Part shown: positions 26,746-34,936 of the stretch, in pieces | Layout of the letters: each line of letters starts with the position of its first letter | Numbering within the stretch: position 1 is the stretch's first letter | NCBI GenBank assembly: GCA_018399635.1 | Contig: JAGYOH010000002.1 | Span: 62,001-126,000 of the forward strand | Direction of reading: 5' to 3' | Source of the DNA: Clostridia bacterium | GTDB lineage: Bacteria > Bacillota > Clostridia > Peptostreptococcales > Acidaminobacteraceae | Length of the DNA: 64,000 nt | The notes under the pieces: model-generated | Told to the model about the DNA's origin: nothing | The model's database searches: none | Seen by the model: only the letters and a program-made list of their open reading frames with translations | Made by a program: the position numbers and the translations under genes

Positions 26746-27457
26746 AACGCACAAAGACCATTTCTCTCTCATCAGACAGGGAAGCCTCAAAAACATACCC
26801 CGCCTCATTGAATTTCTTCAGTCCGGCCGGATCCTCCACCCGGTTCACCGCCATGAAGTGGAGCATGCGGCCCCTGGCCTGCTTGGAATGAATCGCAACC
26901 TCCACCAGACCCCCCTCGGGGGTTTTTTGTTTGAAGTGGACCGTCACCATGGGCAGGGGCACCATTCTGGCAAACTCCCTGGAAGCCAGGTTGACGATCA
27001 CCTCCCGGGGATCAAAGACCTCCGGCACCTTGTCCGACCAGAACTGATAAAGACTCCGGTCCATCACCCTCATGGTCATGTCCAGGCGGTAGGGCCGGAT
27101 AGCGTCCCTGGGCCTGAGAACCCCGTAGAGGGCGCTGAGAATGAAGAGGTGCTCATCCAGATAGGCCAGAACCCCGGGGGAATAACCGGACAAGGCCAGC
27201 TGCTTGAAGACCTCTCCCCGGTAGGTCCAGAGGGCCGCCTTGCCGGCGGCCCCGAAGAACCCCTGGAAATCCCCGTAGGTCTGCTCCAGCAGGGCCCCCT
27301 TGATCTTCATCCGGGCCCCCAGGTCCTCCCTGGACAAAGCCATGATTTCCCGGGAAATCATGGCCGCTTCCTTGTAAAACCGGGGCTCTGAGACTGATTC
27401 AGGACCTGACGGATCAAAATTCCGGGTTTTTGCCGGCGACAGGATGATTTTCATCAC
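26744..27457 (-). CDS. yaaA: YaaA/UPF0246-family peroxide stress protein
   Basis: 237 residues with the family start MKIILSPAKT and the later LSALYGVLRPRDAI segment. YaaA in E. coli lowers intracellular free iron under peroxide stress and binds DNA. The start codon overlaps the cobS stop (ATGA), so it is translated as the last gene of the cobalamin operon. That location is unusual and may reflect oxidative protection of cobalamin enzymes, or merely read-through. Confidence 0.9.
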   Translation of the reverse strand: MMKIILSPAKTRNFDPSGPESVSEPRFYKEAAMISREIMALSREDLGARMKIKGALLEQTYGDFQGFFGAAGKAALWTYRGEVFKQLALSGYSPGVLAYLDEHLFILSALYGVLRPRDAIRPYRLDMTMRVMDRSLYQFWSDKVPEVFDPREVIVNLASREFARMVPLPMVTVHFKQKTPEGGLVEVAIHSKQARGRMLHFMAVNRVEDPAGLKKFNEAGYVFEASLSDEREMVFVR

Positions 27458-28185
27458 ATGCCCCCCAGACCCTGCCCGATGAGCAGGTACAAGAGAGTCA
27501 GGACCTTGACCCCTTCCAGGACAAAACCGTACTGGTCACCGCTGAGTCCCCCGAGGAGGCCTCCCGCCAGCCGTCGATACCCCCAGATAAAGGGGGCCAG
27601 ACCCAGGAGGACCCACAGGGACTCGAGGGGCCCCAGGAAAAAGTACAGGGTTCCGTAGGACAGGGCCACCCCCGCCAGGAGGTTGACCCAGGAGACCCTG
27701 CCTGTGATGAGCTCTCCCAGTCCGCCTTCAATCCCCCTGGCCCGGTAGCCCAGGGCCAGGACAGCGGTTCTCGAGAGGACCCCCAGGACCAGCCAGACCC
27801 CCCCGCCCGCCAGGGCCGCGATTCCCTCCACCTGGAGGTAGACCACGGTAAAAAGGGTGAAGGCCCCCAGGGGCCCGAGGCCTCCCGTCTTCATGATGGC
27901 CAGGGCCTGGTCTCCCCTGCGGCCGCTGAAAAGACCGTCGGCGGTGTCCGCCAGCCCGTCGAGATGGAGGCCACCGGTGATGACCTGCTCCAGGATGAGC
28001 ATGATGAGGACCGCCATCCTCAGGGGAAGATAGGGGCTGGTCAGGTTGAAACCCAGCATCTGAATCCCCCCGATGAAAAGCCCCAGCAGCGGGAGAAACC
28101 ACAGATTCCTCTGAAACCGCTCCGGTGTGAAACCGGGGTTGTGCCTGATGGGGAACCGGGTGAAAAACTGCAGGACATCAATCAC
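27454..28185 (-). CDS. cobS: Adenosylcobinamide-GDP ribazoletransferase CobS
   Basis: Membrane enzyme that joins AdoCbi-GDP with alpha-ribazole (phosphate) to make AdoCbl (phosphate). 243 residues with five to six membrane segments and the conserved start FFTRFPI and DGLADTADGLFSGR acidic motif. The start overlaps the cobU stop. Confidence 0.94.
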   Translation of the reverse strand: MIDVLQFFTRFPIRHNPGFTPERFQRNLWFLPLLGLFIGGIQMLGFNLTSPYLPLRMAVLIMLILEQVITGGLHLDGLADTADGLFSGRRGDQALAIMKTGGLGPLGAFTLFTVVYLQVEGIAALAGGGVWLVLGVLSRTAVLALGYRARGIEGGLGELITGRVSWVNLLAGVALSYGTLYFFLGPLESLWVLLGLAPFIWGYRRLAGGLLGGLSGDQYGFVLEGVKVLTLLYLLIGQGLGGM

Positions 28186-28735
28186 TTCTGGCCTCTTTGA
28201 TCCTGACCGGAATCCCGCTGACCATGAGGATCACCTCATCCGCCGCCTCGGCCAGCCTTTTGTTGACACTGCCCGCCAGGTCTCTGAAGCTTCTTCCCAG
28301 GGGGGATTCCGGAACGATTCCGGAGCCCACCTCGTTGGTGATGAGAATCAGGGATTTTTTCTCCTTGAAGACCACCTCCAAAAGGCCGCCCAGCTCCGCC
28401 ATGATCTCTTCCTCAAGGGCATTGAGATCGTGGAGCCGCCAGTGCTCTTTTTCCGTCTCCATCATGAAATTGGTGATGAGGGCCGTGACACAGTCCAGAA
28501 AGACATAGGGTTCCCCGGCGCCCTCGATGGCCTTGCCCAGATCCTTGTAGGCCTCGATCAGCCGCCACTTGGGATTGCGCTTCTTCTGGTGCAGGGCGAT
28601 CCGCTCCTGCATTTCCAGATCAAAAAACTGGTTGGTGGCCAGATATATCACCTGGTCCCCCTGAAAGAGACCTTCCCCGTAGGCGCTTTTGCCGCTGCGG
28701 ACCCCGCCGGTAATCAGTATGACCTTATTTTCCAT
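28178..28735 (-). CDS. cobU: Adenosylcobinamide kinase/guanylyltransferase CobU
   Basis: Phosphorylates and guanylylates adenosylcobinamide. 185 residues with P-loop GGVRSGKS near the N-terminus, catalytic His in a KRNPKW-preceding region (ERIALHQKKR) and FLDCVTAL. It overlaps cobC and cobS by a few bases at either end, indicating a compact operon. Confidence 0.95.
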   Translation of the reverse strand: MENKVILITGGVRSGKSAYGEGLFQGDQVIYLATNQFFDLEMQERIALHQKKRNPKWRLIEAYKDLGKAIEGAGEPYVFLDCVTALITNFMMETEKEHWRLHDLNALEEEIMAELGGLLEVVFKEKKSLILITNEVGSGIVPESPLGRSFRDLAGSVNKRLAEAADEVILMVSGIPVRIKEARSD

Positions 28736-29306
28736 TTTCTCCTCCTCCTGTTTCCTTCAACCATTGCCAACCGCTCTTTCCCTTTTCCAATACCAGGATC
28801 TCCCCATTGGAAACCCGGTAGTCCCAGAAGGACTTGTCCTCTGCGTGAAGCCACTTGAGGAGGGCCATCATCCAGCCCCCGTGGGTGATGAGCAGGGCCG
28901 GCCCCTCCCCCAGATGCTCAAGGAAGTCCGCCACCCTGGCCATGAGGTCCTCCAGGGATTCCCCCCCGGGGATCCGGTAGCCTTCGAAATTTTCATAGAA
29001 GTCCCGGGTCTCACTGGGGTGTTTTTTCATCATTTCCTCGTAATTGAGGCCTTCAAAGATTCCGAAGTGGATCTCCCTCAGCCTGTCATCCGTGGCATAG
29101 TCCTCGATTCCCAGGGCCGCCGCCGTCTGCCGGGTCCTCAGAGAGGGACTGCAGTAGACCTGCTTGAAGGGAATCCGGTCCAGCCGGGCCCTTGCCGCCT
29201 GGATCTGACGGACTCCGAAGGGGGTCAGGGTGGATTCGAGATGACCCACATACCGTCCCTCGAGATTGGACGTCGTCTGACCGTGACGGATCAGATAGAC
29301 CTTCAT
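28725..29306 (-). CDS. cobC: Histidine phosphatase, alpha-ribazole-5'-phosphate phosphatase (CobC)
   Basis: 193-residue phosphoglycerate-mutase-fold phosphatase. Catalytic RHGQTTSN at the N-terminus and the second His in LLITHGG. The position between cblS-like and cobU genes supports a role in removing the phosphate from alpha-ribazole-P or AdoCbl-P. Other acid-phosphatase activity cannot be excluded. Confidence 0.85.
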   Translation of the reverse strand: MKVYLIRHGQTTSNLEGRYVGHLESTLTPFGVRQIQAARARLDRIPFKQVYCSPSLRTRQTAAALGIEDYATDDRLREIHFGIFEGLNYEEMMKKHPSETRDFYENFEGYRIPGGESLEDLMARVADFLEHLGEGPALLITHGGWMMALLKWLHAEDKSFWDYRVSNGEILVLEKGKSGWQWLKETGGGENGK

Positions 29307-30010
29307 GGCCCCACCTCCCCGATTTCAAGGACCCCCGGCAGCGCCTCCCCGTCATAAAAGACCAGGGCGCAGGTCGCCGGTCCTGCGGATTTCTCCAGAT
29401 CCAGGGGGGGATTCTCATGAATCCATGCCGGGTACTCGATCTGCTCGAGTTCTCCCGCGATTCCCTTGGACCCCACGGGAAGAATCTCCCTGACCCGGGG
29501 ATTGTGCATCAGGGTCTTCACCCGGGCATAGGAAAGAATCTCCTCGTCATAGGGCAGCCGGATTTCATCCTTGACCTTGGGGACCCCGGCGACGCCGATC
29601 CGACTGCCACTGAGATCCCTTTCAAGTCGAAACTCTGATTTCAAACAGACCCCCAGGACGGTGACGGCCACCCCGGTGGTCACCGGAGAAAAATTCTCCT
29701 CGGAGCTGCCGTTGATCACCACGTCGTGGATCCCCGCCTCGGAAAGCTCATCCTCGATGCCCTGGAGGATCCGATGCCCCGTCGGTTTGAACTCGTTCAT
29801 CACCCCGCTGGTGAGGGCGATTACGGAGGCTCCTGAAACCAGGACCTCCATGAGAGGGACCCTGAGGGCGTACCGTCCCACCAGGTAGGGACTCACCCTG
29901 AGCTGGTCCGAGGGCTTTTCCCCGATGCCGCCGAAGCTGTCCACGGCGATGACCAGCCGGCTTTCACCGAGATCCACCAGACTCAGGTCCCTCAGCCGCC
30001 TATTCATCAC
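29303..30010 (-). CDS. cblS: PurM/AIR-synthase-like protein, probable alpha-ribazole kinase (CblS)
   Basis: 235 residues with the N-terminal half of a PurM/ThiL-type ATP fold: VIAVDSFGGIGEKPSDQL, GRYALRVPLMEVLVSGA and TTGVAVTVLGV. The downstream neighbour is a histidine phosphatase and the upstream one an S-component transporter. CblS, the alpha-ribazole kinase of Listeria and Geobacillus, is a protein of this class and occurs with CblT, which is the arrangement here. No cobT gene is in the operon. The assignment depends on context. Confidence 0.75.
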   Translation of the reverse strand: MMNRRLRDLSLVDLGESRLVIAVDSFGGIGEKPSDQLRVSPYLVGRYALRVPLMEVLVSGASVIALTSGVMNEFKPTGHRILQGIEDELSEAGIHDVVINGSSEENFSPVTTGVAVTVLGVCLKSEFRLERDLSGSRIGVAGVPKVKDEIRLPYDEEILSYARVKTLMHNPRVREILPVGSKGIAGELEQIEYPAWIHENPPLDLEKSAGPATCALVFYDGEALPGVLEIGEVGP

Positions 30011-30485
30011 GAGCCCCGCGCCCCATGAGCAGCTGGTAGAGGATGAGGGCGATGAGAATATTGGCCAGGGCGCCCAGGGCCAGGAGGGGCATCATGGCAA
30101 AAATTCCGGGGCCGATCAAAAGGGAAACCAGGTAGAGGGAAATGGGCACGTTGAGGAGGATGCCCACGGCAAAGGCCAGGAGGGACTTGACCCCCCTGCC
30201 GTAGGGGACCAGGCGATAGGCCAGGCCGAAGCCCGCCATGGTGAGGGCCATGGTGACCATGACCACGACATGCACCGGGAGACTCAGGGGAAAGCCTCTC
30301 AAGAGGGCCGTGAAGAAATGACCCAGGCCGCCGATGAGGCCTCCGGCCAGGGGACCGATCCAAAGGGCTCCCAGGAAGGCCGGCATGGCATCGAGGGCGA
30401 TGGTGGTCCCGGGAATGAAGAAGTTGGCCCCGACAAAGCTGAGGGCGGTGAAGAGGGCCGTCAAGACAAGTTTTTTGGTTTTCAA
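30000..30485 (-). CDS. cblT: ECF transporter S component, probable alpha-ribazole transporter (CblT)
   Basis: 161 residues, five or six membrane segments, and the S-component signature ALFTALSFVGANFFIP at the N-terminus. Together with the CblS-like kinase this gives uptake and phosphorylation of exogenous alpha-ribazole. The ECF A/A'/T module must be elsewhere. It overlaps the cblS start by 11 bp. Confidence 0.75.
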   Translation of the reverse strand: MKTKKLVLTALFTALSFVGANFFIPGTTIALDAMPAFLGALWIGPLAGGLIGGLGHFFTALLRGFPLSLPVHVVVMVTMALTMAGFGLAYRLVPYGRGVKSLLAFAVGILLNVPISLYLVSLLIGPGIFAMMPLLALGALANILIALILYQLLMGRGARDE

Positions 30486-30503
30486 ATGAACCTTCCTTTC
30501 AAA

Positions 30504-31568
30504 TCAGACGAGGGTCTTCAGGGCCTCGACAAGACCCCGGTTGTCCTCCGGTCTTTTGACCGCCAGGCGGACATGCCCGGGGCCGAGGCCCCGGTAATCG
30601 TGACAACTGCGAATGAGATAACCCAGGGCCAGCAGTTTCTCCTTGAGGCGGATTCCCTGCCAGTCCCTGAGTTCCACCAAGAGGTAGTTGCCCTCTGAGT
30701 GATAGACCCGGCGGATCATGGGCAGGGTCCTCAGGGCCTCGCCGAACCGGGCTCTCTCCGCGGCATTGAGCCCCGCCATCCGACGCTGGTAGTCCCTGTC
30801 CGCCAGACAGATTTTTGCAAAAGTCTCAGCGAAACTGTTGATGTTCCAGGGCAGCTGGGGGGCCCTCATGGTCTCACAGGTAGCGGGATCCGACACAAGG
30901 CCGTAGCCGAAACGCACCCCCGGCAGACCGTAGAACTTGGTGATGGCCCGAATCACCACCAGATCCATCTCCTGGCTCGAATATTCAGTGAAGGAGGTCA
31001 CCTGGTCACCGGCATAGTCGAAAAAGGTTTCATCCACCACGAGCCTTTTGCCCTGGGTCCGGGCAAAATCCACCAGGGCCTCCATGGCCTCCGGACCGAG
31101 GACGTTCCCGTCGGGATTGTTGGGGTGGGCGACAAGAATCCCCTCCGCCCCCTTCAGGGCCGTCAGGGCCTCCTCGAGGGGGAAGGAGAAACTGGAATAA
31201 CCCTCCCCCGCCGCCTCCTTCATCATGACCCAGCTGATCGCCACCCCCTGGTCCAGGGCGCTCTTCTCGTATTCAGAATAAGCCGGTCCAAGGAGCACCA
31301 CCTTCTTGAGGCCCCTGAAGGCGGAATTTATGATTTCGCTGGCGCCGTTGCCCAGGATCACCGGCGTCCCCGAAAGACCGTGATAATCGAGAATGTGCTT
31401 CTTGAGATCCCTGTAGGCCGTGTCCGGGTAGCGACGGGCATGACCGAGGGCCTCCCGCAACACAGCCTCCACCCCCTCGGGTGGCCCGTAGGGATTGCTG
31501 TTGGCGCTGAAATCCGTGAGTTTCCTGCCCCGGGGACAGTCGTCGCTGTAAATATCACCACCGTGCAT
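30504..31568 (-). CDS. cobD: Threonine-phosphate decarboxylase CobD-like (PLP aminotransferase fold)
   Basis: Makes (R)-1-amino-2-propanol phosphate, the linker of the nucleotide loop. 354 residues, histidinol-phosphate aminotransferase fold with DFSANSNPYGPPEG near the start, HPNNPDGN, DETFFDYAG, and the PLP lysine in RAITKFYGLPGVR. The ATG overlaps the cbiB stop (TAATG). The cobalamin neighbours distinguish it from HisC. Confidence 0.88.
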   Translation of the reverse strand: MHGGDIYSDDCPRGRKLTDFSANSNPYGPPEGVEAVLREALGHARRYPDTAYRDLKKHILDYHGLSGTPVILGNGASEIINSAFRGLKKVVLLGPAYSEYEKSALDQGVAISWVMMKEAAGEGYSSFSFPLEEALTALKGAEGILVAHPNNPDGNVLGPEAMEALVDFARTQGKRLVVDETFFDYAGDQVTSFTEYSSQEMDLVVIRAITKFYGLPGVRFGYGLVSDPATCETMRAPQLPWNINSFAETFAKICLADRDYQRRMAGLNAAERARFGEALRTLPMIRRVYHSEGNYLLVELRDWQGIRLKEKLLALGYLIRSCHDYRGLGPGHVRLAVKRPEDNRGLVEALKTLV

Positions 31569-32482
31569 TACACCACCTCCAGAAGTATCAGGGGAATCAA
31601 AGCGAAAACCGATGCGAGGATCATGATTCTCTGGGCCCTGCCGATGTCCGCCGCTTCCATCTCCCTCCAGGGTTCTCCAAGCCAGGCCTTGACCTTGACG
31701 GCGCCGTGATAGGTCCCCGGCCCCCCGAGGGCGACTCCCAGGGCGCCCGCCATGGCCGCTTCCGGGTAGCCGGCATTGGGACTCTCATGTTTCCTGGCGT
31801 CCCGGATCATGGCCTTGAAGGCCCCCTGACCGTCGTGGCCCAGGAGGGCGGCACTGAGGACCAGCACCAGTCCCGTGATTCTGGCGGGAATCAGATTCAT
31901 CAGATCGTCCATCCGGGCCGAAGCAAAGCCGAAATCCCTGTAGCGTTCGTTCTTGTAGCCCACCATGGCATCCAGGGTATTGACCGCTTTGTAGAGCATC
32001 ATGAGGGGGACCCCGCCAAGGATCAGATAAAAAATCGGTGCGATGACCCCGTCGCTGGTGTTTTCAGCCAGACTCTCCACGGTGGCCCGGATCACGGCGG
32101 TGGTATCGAGTTCTCCGGTCTCACGGCTGACCATGAAGCTGAGCTTTTCCCGGGCCTCGACGTCACTTTTTTTCAGAGCGGCCAGGATTTCCCCGCCATG
32201 ACGGTAAAGGCTGTGGATGCCCAGTCCCGTCCAGACGAAGTAAGTCCAGAGCAGGTCATGACCGCCGGGAAGGCTCATCAACCACCAGGGGACAAGATAG
32301 CCGGCCCCGCCCACCAGGACCAGGAGCAGGAAGCCTTTGAATTTCATGGGCATCCAGGCCGTCCCCCGGGTCAACCCCCTCTCGACTGCGGTGATCAGGG
32401 CGCCCATGACCTCCACCGGATGCCTGAGCCAGCGGGGATCCCCCAGAAAAACCTCCAGACCCAGGACCACCAGCATCCTCAT
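31568..32482 (-). CDS. cbiB: Adenosylcobinamide-phosphate synthase CbiB
   Basis: Membrane enzyme attaching aminopropanol (phosphate) to adenosylcobyric acid. 304 residues with family motifs GDPRWLRHPVEVMG, a central ESLAENTSDGVIAP and NTLDAMVGYKNERY. Overlaps the cobQ stop by 4 bp. Confidence 0.95.
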   Translation of the reverse strand: MRMLVVLGLEVFLGDPRWLRHPVEVMGALITAVERGLTRGTAWMPMKFKGFLLLVLVGGAGYLVPWWLMSLPGGHDLLWTYFVWTGLGIHSLYRHGGEILAALKKSDVEAREKLSFMVSRETGELDTTAVIRATVESLAENTSDGVIAPIFYLILGGVPLMMLYKAVNTLDAMVGYKNERYRDFGFASARMDDLMNLIPARITGLVLVLSAALLGHDGQGAFKAMIRDARKHESPNAGYPEAAMAGALGVALGGPGTYHGAVKVKAWLGEPWREMEAADIGRAQRIMILASVFALIPLILLEVV

Positions 32483-33936
32483 CGGCCTTCAATGATCCGG
32501 TAGATTTTTGCCATGTCGAGGCTTTGACGCATCAGGTCCGCGAGGGCGTCGAGATGGGTTTCCCGGATGACATCGTGGTCCAGACTCTTGACAGGCTTCA
32601 GGCCCCTGGCCCTTCTGACGGGGTTGAAGAGTCTCTCTCTGAAGGAGGGGCTGTCGAAAATCCCGTGGAGATAGGTCCCGAGAACCCTGCCGTCGTCGGA
32701 CCGGTAGCCCTCCTCCTCCCCGCCCTCCAGGAGAATCAGGGGAGTCAGAGGTCGATGACCGGTGGATCTGCCCATGTGGATCTCATAGCCCCTGACGGGA
32801 AGCCGGGGTTCTTCCTTGAGCCGGCCGGTCACCTGCCGGGTCACCTTGAGGGGCATGATCCGGGTATCCATGGGAATCAGCCCGAGACCCTCTTCTTCCA
32901 GAATCCCACCCTCGATCCCCTGGGGGTCTGAAAGCCTCCGCCCCAGGACCTGGTAACCGCCGCAGATTCCCAGAATCCTGGTCTCCTTCAAGTGGAGAAT
33001 ACCTTCATCAAGACCCGCGGCCTTGAGCCATCTCAGATCTCCAATGGTGTTCTTGGTCCCCGGCAGGACCAGCAGGTCGGGACTGCCCAGGTCTTTGAGA
33101 GTCTCCACGAATCTCAAGGAGACCCCTTCCTCGGATTTCAAAGCGTCGAAATCAGAAAGATTCGAGAGGTGGGGAAAACGGACCACCGCCACATCCACCC
33201 CGCCGGTGTAGGCCCTGGGGTAGACCGCCACCCCGTCCTCATCCTCCAGGGGAAAGTTGAAATAGGGAATGACCCCCAGCACCTCCCTGGCCATCAGGGC
33301 TTCAATCTGCCTGATGCCCGGCTCCAGGAGACTCATGTCCCCCCTGAACTTGTTGATGAGGGTCCCCTTGATGAGGTCCTGCTCCTCACCGCTGAGGAGC
33401 TTGAGGGTGCCGTAAAGGGCGGCGAAGACCCCGCCTCGGTCGATGTCTCCCGCTAGAAGCACCGGACTCTTGATCCGGGTCGCCAGACCCATGTTGACCA
33501 GGTCGTTCCTTCTGAGGTTGATCTCCGCAGGGCTGCCCGCCCCCTCGATCACCACGATATCCGAGTCCGTCTCCAGGGCGGCAAGGTCCTCCAGAATCAT
33601 CGCCATGAACCGGGGTTTGAGTGCTTCGTACTCCGAGGCGCTGTACTGTCCGTGGACCCTTCCCCTCACCACCAGTTGGGCCTGCATGTCCCCCGAGGGC
33701 TTGATCAGGATGGGATTCATCAGCCTGTGGGGCCGGATACCCGCCCCCTGGGCCTGCAGAACCTGGGCCCGCCCCATTTCATCCCCCTCAAGGGTGATGA
33801 AGGAATTGTTGGACATGTTCTGGGCCTTGAAGGGGGCCACCCTGAGTCCGTCCTGGGCCATGATCCTGAGCAGGCCCGTGGTGATGATGCTCTTGCCGAC
33901 GCTGGAACTGGTTCCTTGAATCATGAGTGTCGCCAT
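32479..33936 (-). CDS. cobQ: Cobyric acid synthase CbiP/CobQ
   Basis: Amidates AdoCby a,c-diamide at four side chains. 485 residues: N-terminal P-loop-like MIQGTSSSVGKSIIT, acidic EGAGSPAEINL, and a class I glutamine amidotransferase domain with the catalytic Cys in ILGICGGYQVLG and a C-terminal His/Glu (YLHGIFDS). ATG 33936 is chosen over a weak TTG 33954 for its GAGGGG site. First gene after the riboswitch. The earlier corrin-ring genes are not in the window, so the operon serves salvage and late steps. Confidence 0.94.
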   Translation of the reverse strand: MATLMIQGTSSSVGKSIITTGLLRIMAQDGLRVAPFKAQNMSNNSFITLEGDEMGRAQVLQAQGAGIRPHRLMNPILIKPSGDMQAQLVVRGRVHGQYSASEYEALKPRFMAMILEDLAALETDSDIVVIEGAGSPAEINLRRNDLVNMGLATRIKSPVLLAGDIDRGGVFAALYGTLKLLSGEEQDLIKGTLINKFRGDMSLLEPGIRQIEALMAREVLGVIPYFNFPLEDEDGVAVYPRAYTGGVDVAVVRFPHLSNLSDFDALKSEEGVSLRFVETLKDLGSPDLLVLPGTKNTIGDLRWLKAAGLDEGILHLKETRILGICGGYQVLGRRLSDPQGIEGGILEEEGLGLIPMDTRIMPLKVTRQVTGRLKEEPRLPVRGYEIHMGRSTGHRPLTPLILLEGGEEEGYRSDDGRVLGTYLHGIFDSPSFRERLFNPVRRARGLKPVKSLDHDVIRETHLDALADLMRQSLDMAKIYRIIEGR

Positions 33937-34039
33937 CAAAACCCCTCTTTTCAAAAAAAAATATCCACCCCAAGGGATGAATACATCATTTCATTGACAA
34001 ATCCACAGTTTAACTCACACCCAGGAGTAACCTTCTTCG

Positions 34040-34200
34040 CATGGTGGCAGGTCTACCGGCTCGACATCCTCCTAATCATCACCCTTCCCGTCAATGCTCT
34101 GACAGTGGTCTTGTGATTTTCGTCCGTCTTACGGTTGCTGGGACAGCTTGAGACTTTCACTCAATTCCCTTTTAAGTATTCGTTACACCAACAAGCGCTA
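34040..34200 (-). ncRNA. Cobalamin riboswitch (AdoCbl class)
   Basis: Minus strand shows the core elements in order: GGTGTAACGA (P2/J1 region), AAGGGAA and GTGAAA, the B12-box region GCTGTCCCAGCAACCGTAA, CCACTG, GGGAAGG and GACCTGCC at the 3' end. It lies about 110-260 bp upstream of the cobQ start in a gene-free stretch behind lysE. It is expected to repress the operon when adenosylcobalamin is plentiful. Confidence 0.9.
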
Positions 34201-34247
34201 TTCAACTATTAATTATAATAAGTCACTTCCTCCTGGGTGTCAACCTC

Positions 34248-34859
34248 CTAGAGGACCATCCCCAGGAAGCTCACAACAAGCCGGATCCCGTAAAGGACGA
34301 TGACACCGCCACTGATGACATTGATGCCCCTGAGAATTTTCTTGGAAAAAATATTTTTGAAGAGCAGAATCACCGTGGTGATTCCCACAAACCAGGTGAA
34401 GGAAGCCGTCACCACTCCCGTGATGAAGAAGCGGGCAGCTTCAGGAACCATGGCCGCCTTCATGCCGCCCAGGAGCAAAGACCCGTCGATCAGGGCCTGG
34501 GGGTTGAGCCAGGTGACAGCGAAAATTGCAAAAATCAGCCGACCCGGGGACTGTTTGAGGTCCACCTCTCCCCCGAGGTCGGGGGTGGATCGGATCAAGG
34601 AGATGCCGATGAAGACCACCGCAATCCCCCCCACCAGGAGGATCCCCCCCTTGAGGAGGGGAGCGCCCGCCATGATGAGTCCCATGCCGAAGAAGGCCGC
34701 CAGGGCCAGGCTGATATCAAAAAAGACCGTGATGAAGGCCACCTGATAGGCTCCGAAGGGCCTTTTGACCATGGCGGCGTTGATGACGAACATGTTCTGC
34801 ATCCCGATGGGGGCCACATAGGCCAGTCCCAAGAGAAATCCCTGGGTGAAAAAACTCAT
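34248..34859 (-). CDS. LysE/RhtB/ArgO-family amino-acid exporter
   Basis: 203 residues with six hydrophobic segments and the family N-terminus FLLGLAYVAPIGMQNMFVINAAM, as in LysE/ArgO exporters. It likely exports basic amino acids, which would suit a cell handling ornithine, but specificity is not provable. The AAAGGAG site before ATG 34859 is strong. Divergent from the diguanylate cyclase gene with overlapping -10 regions. Confidence 0.88.
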   Translation of the reverse strand: MSFFTQGFLLGLAYVAPIGMQNMFVINAAMVKRPFGAYQVAFITVFFDISLALAAFFGMGLIMAGAPLLKGGILLVGGIAVVFIGISLIRSTPDLGGEVDLKQSPGRLIFAIFAVTWLNPQALIDGSLLLGGMKAAMVPEAARFFITGVVTASFTWFVGITTVILLFKNIFSKKILRGINVISGGVIVLYGIRLVVSFLGMVL

Positions 34860-34870
34860 GAACTACTCCT

Positions 34871-34899
34871 TTGTATTTCAGATAAAACCATTATATAAT
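34871..34899 (+). promoter_or_regulatory. Sigma-A promoter of the diguanylate cyclase
   Basis: TTGTAT (34871-34876), a 17-bp spacer and TATAAT (34894-34899), about 38 bp before the GTG start. On the opposite strand TATAAT also appears (34890-34895), possibly the lysE -10, so the two units may share this region. Confidence 0.65.
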
Positions 34900-34936
34900 T
34901 AAACTGGCCAGGATACCAGGAAAGGAGGCCTATCCA

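Noticed and set aside
34860-34936. Riboswitch or lysine element controlling lysE
   Set aside because: The 77-bp divergent space holds only promoters and ribosome sites.
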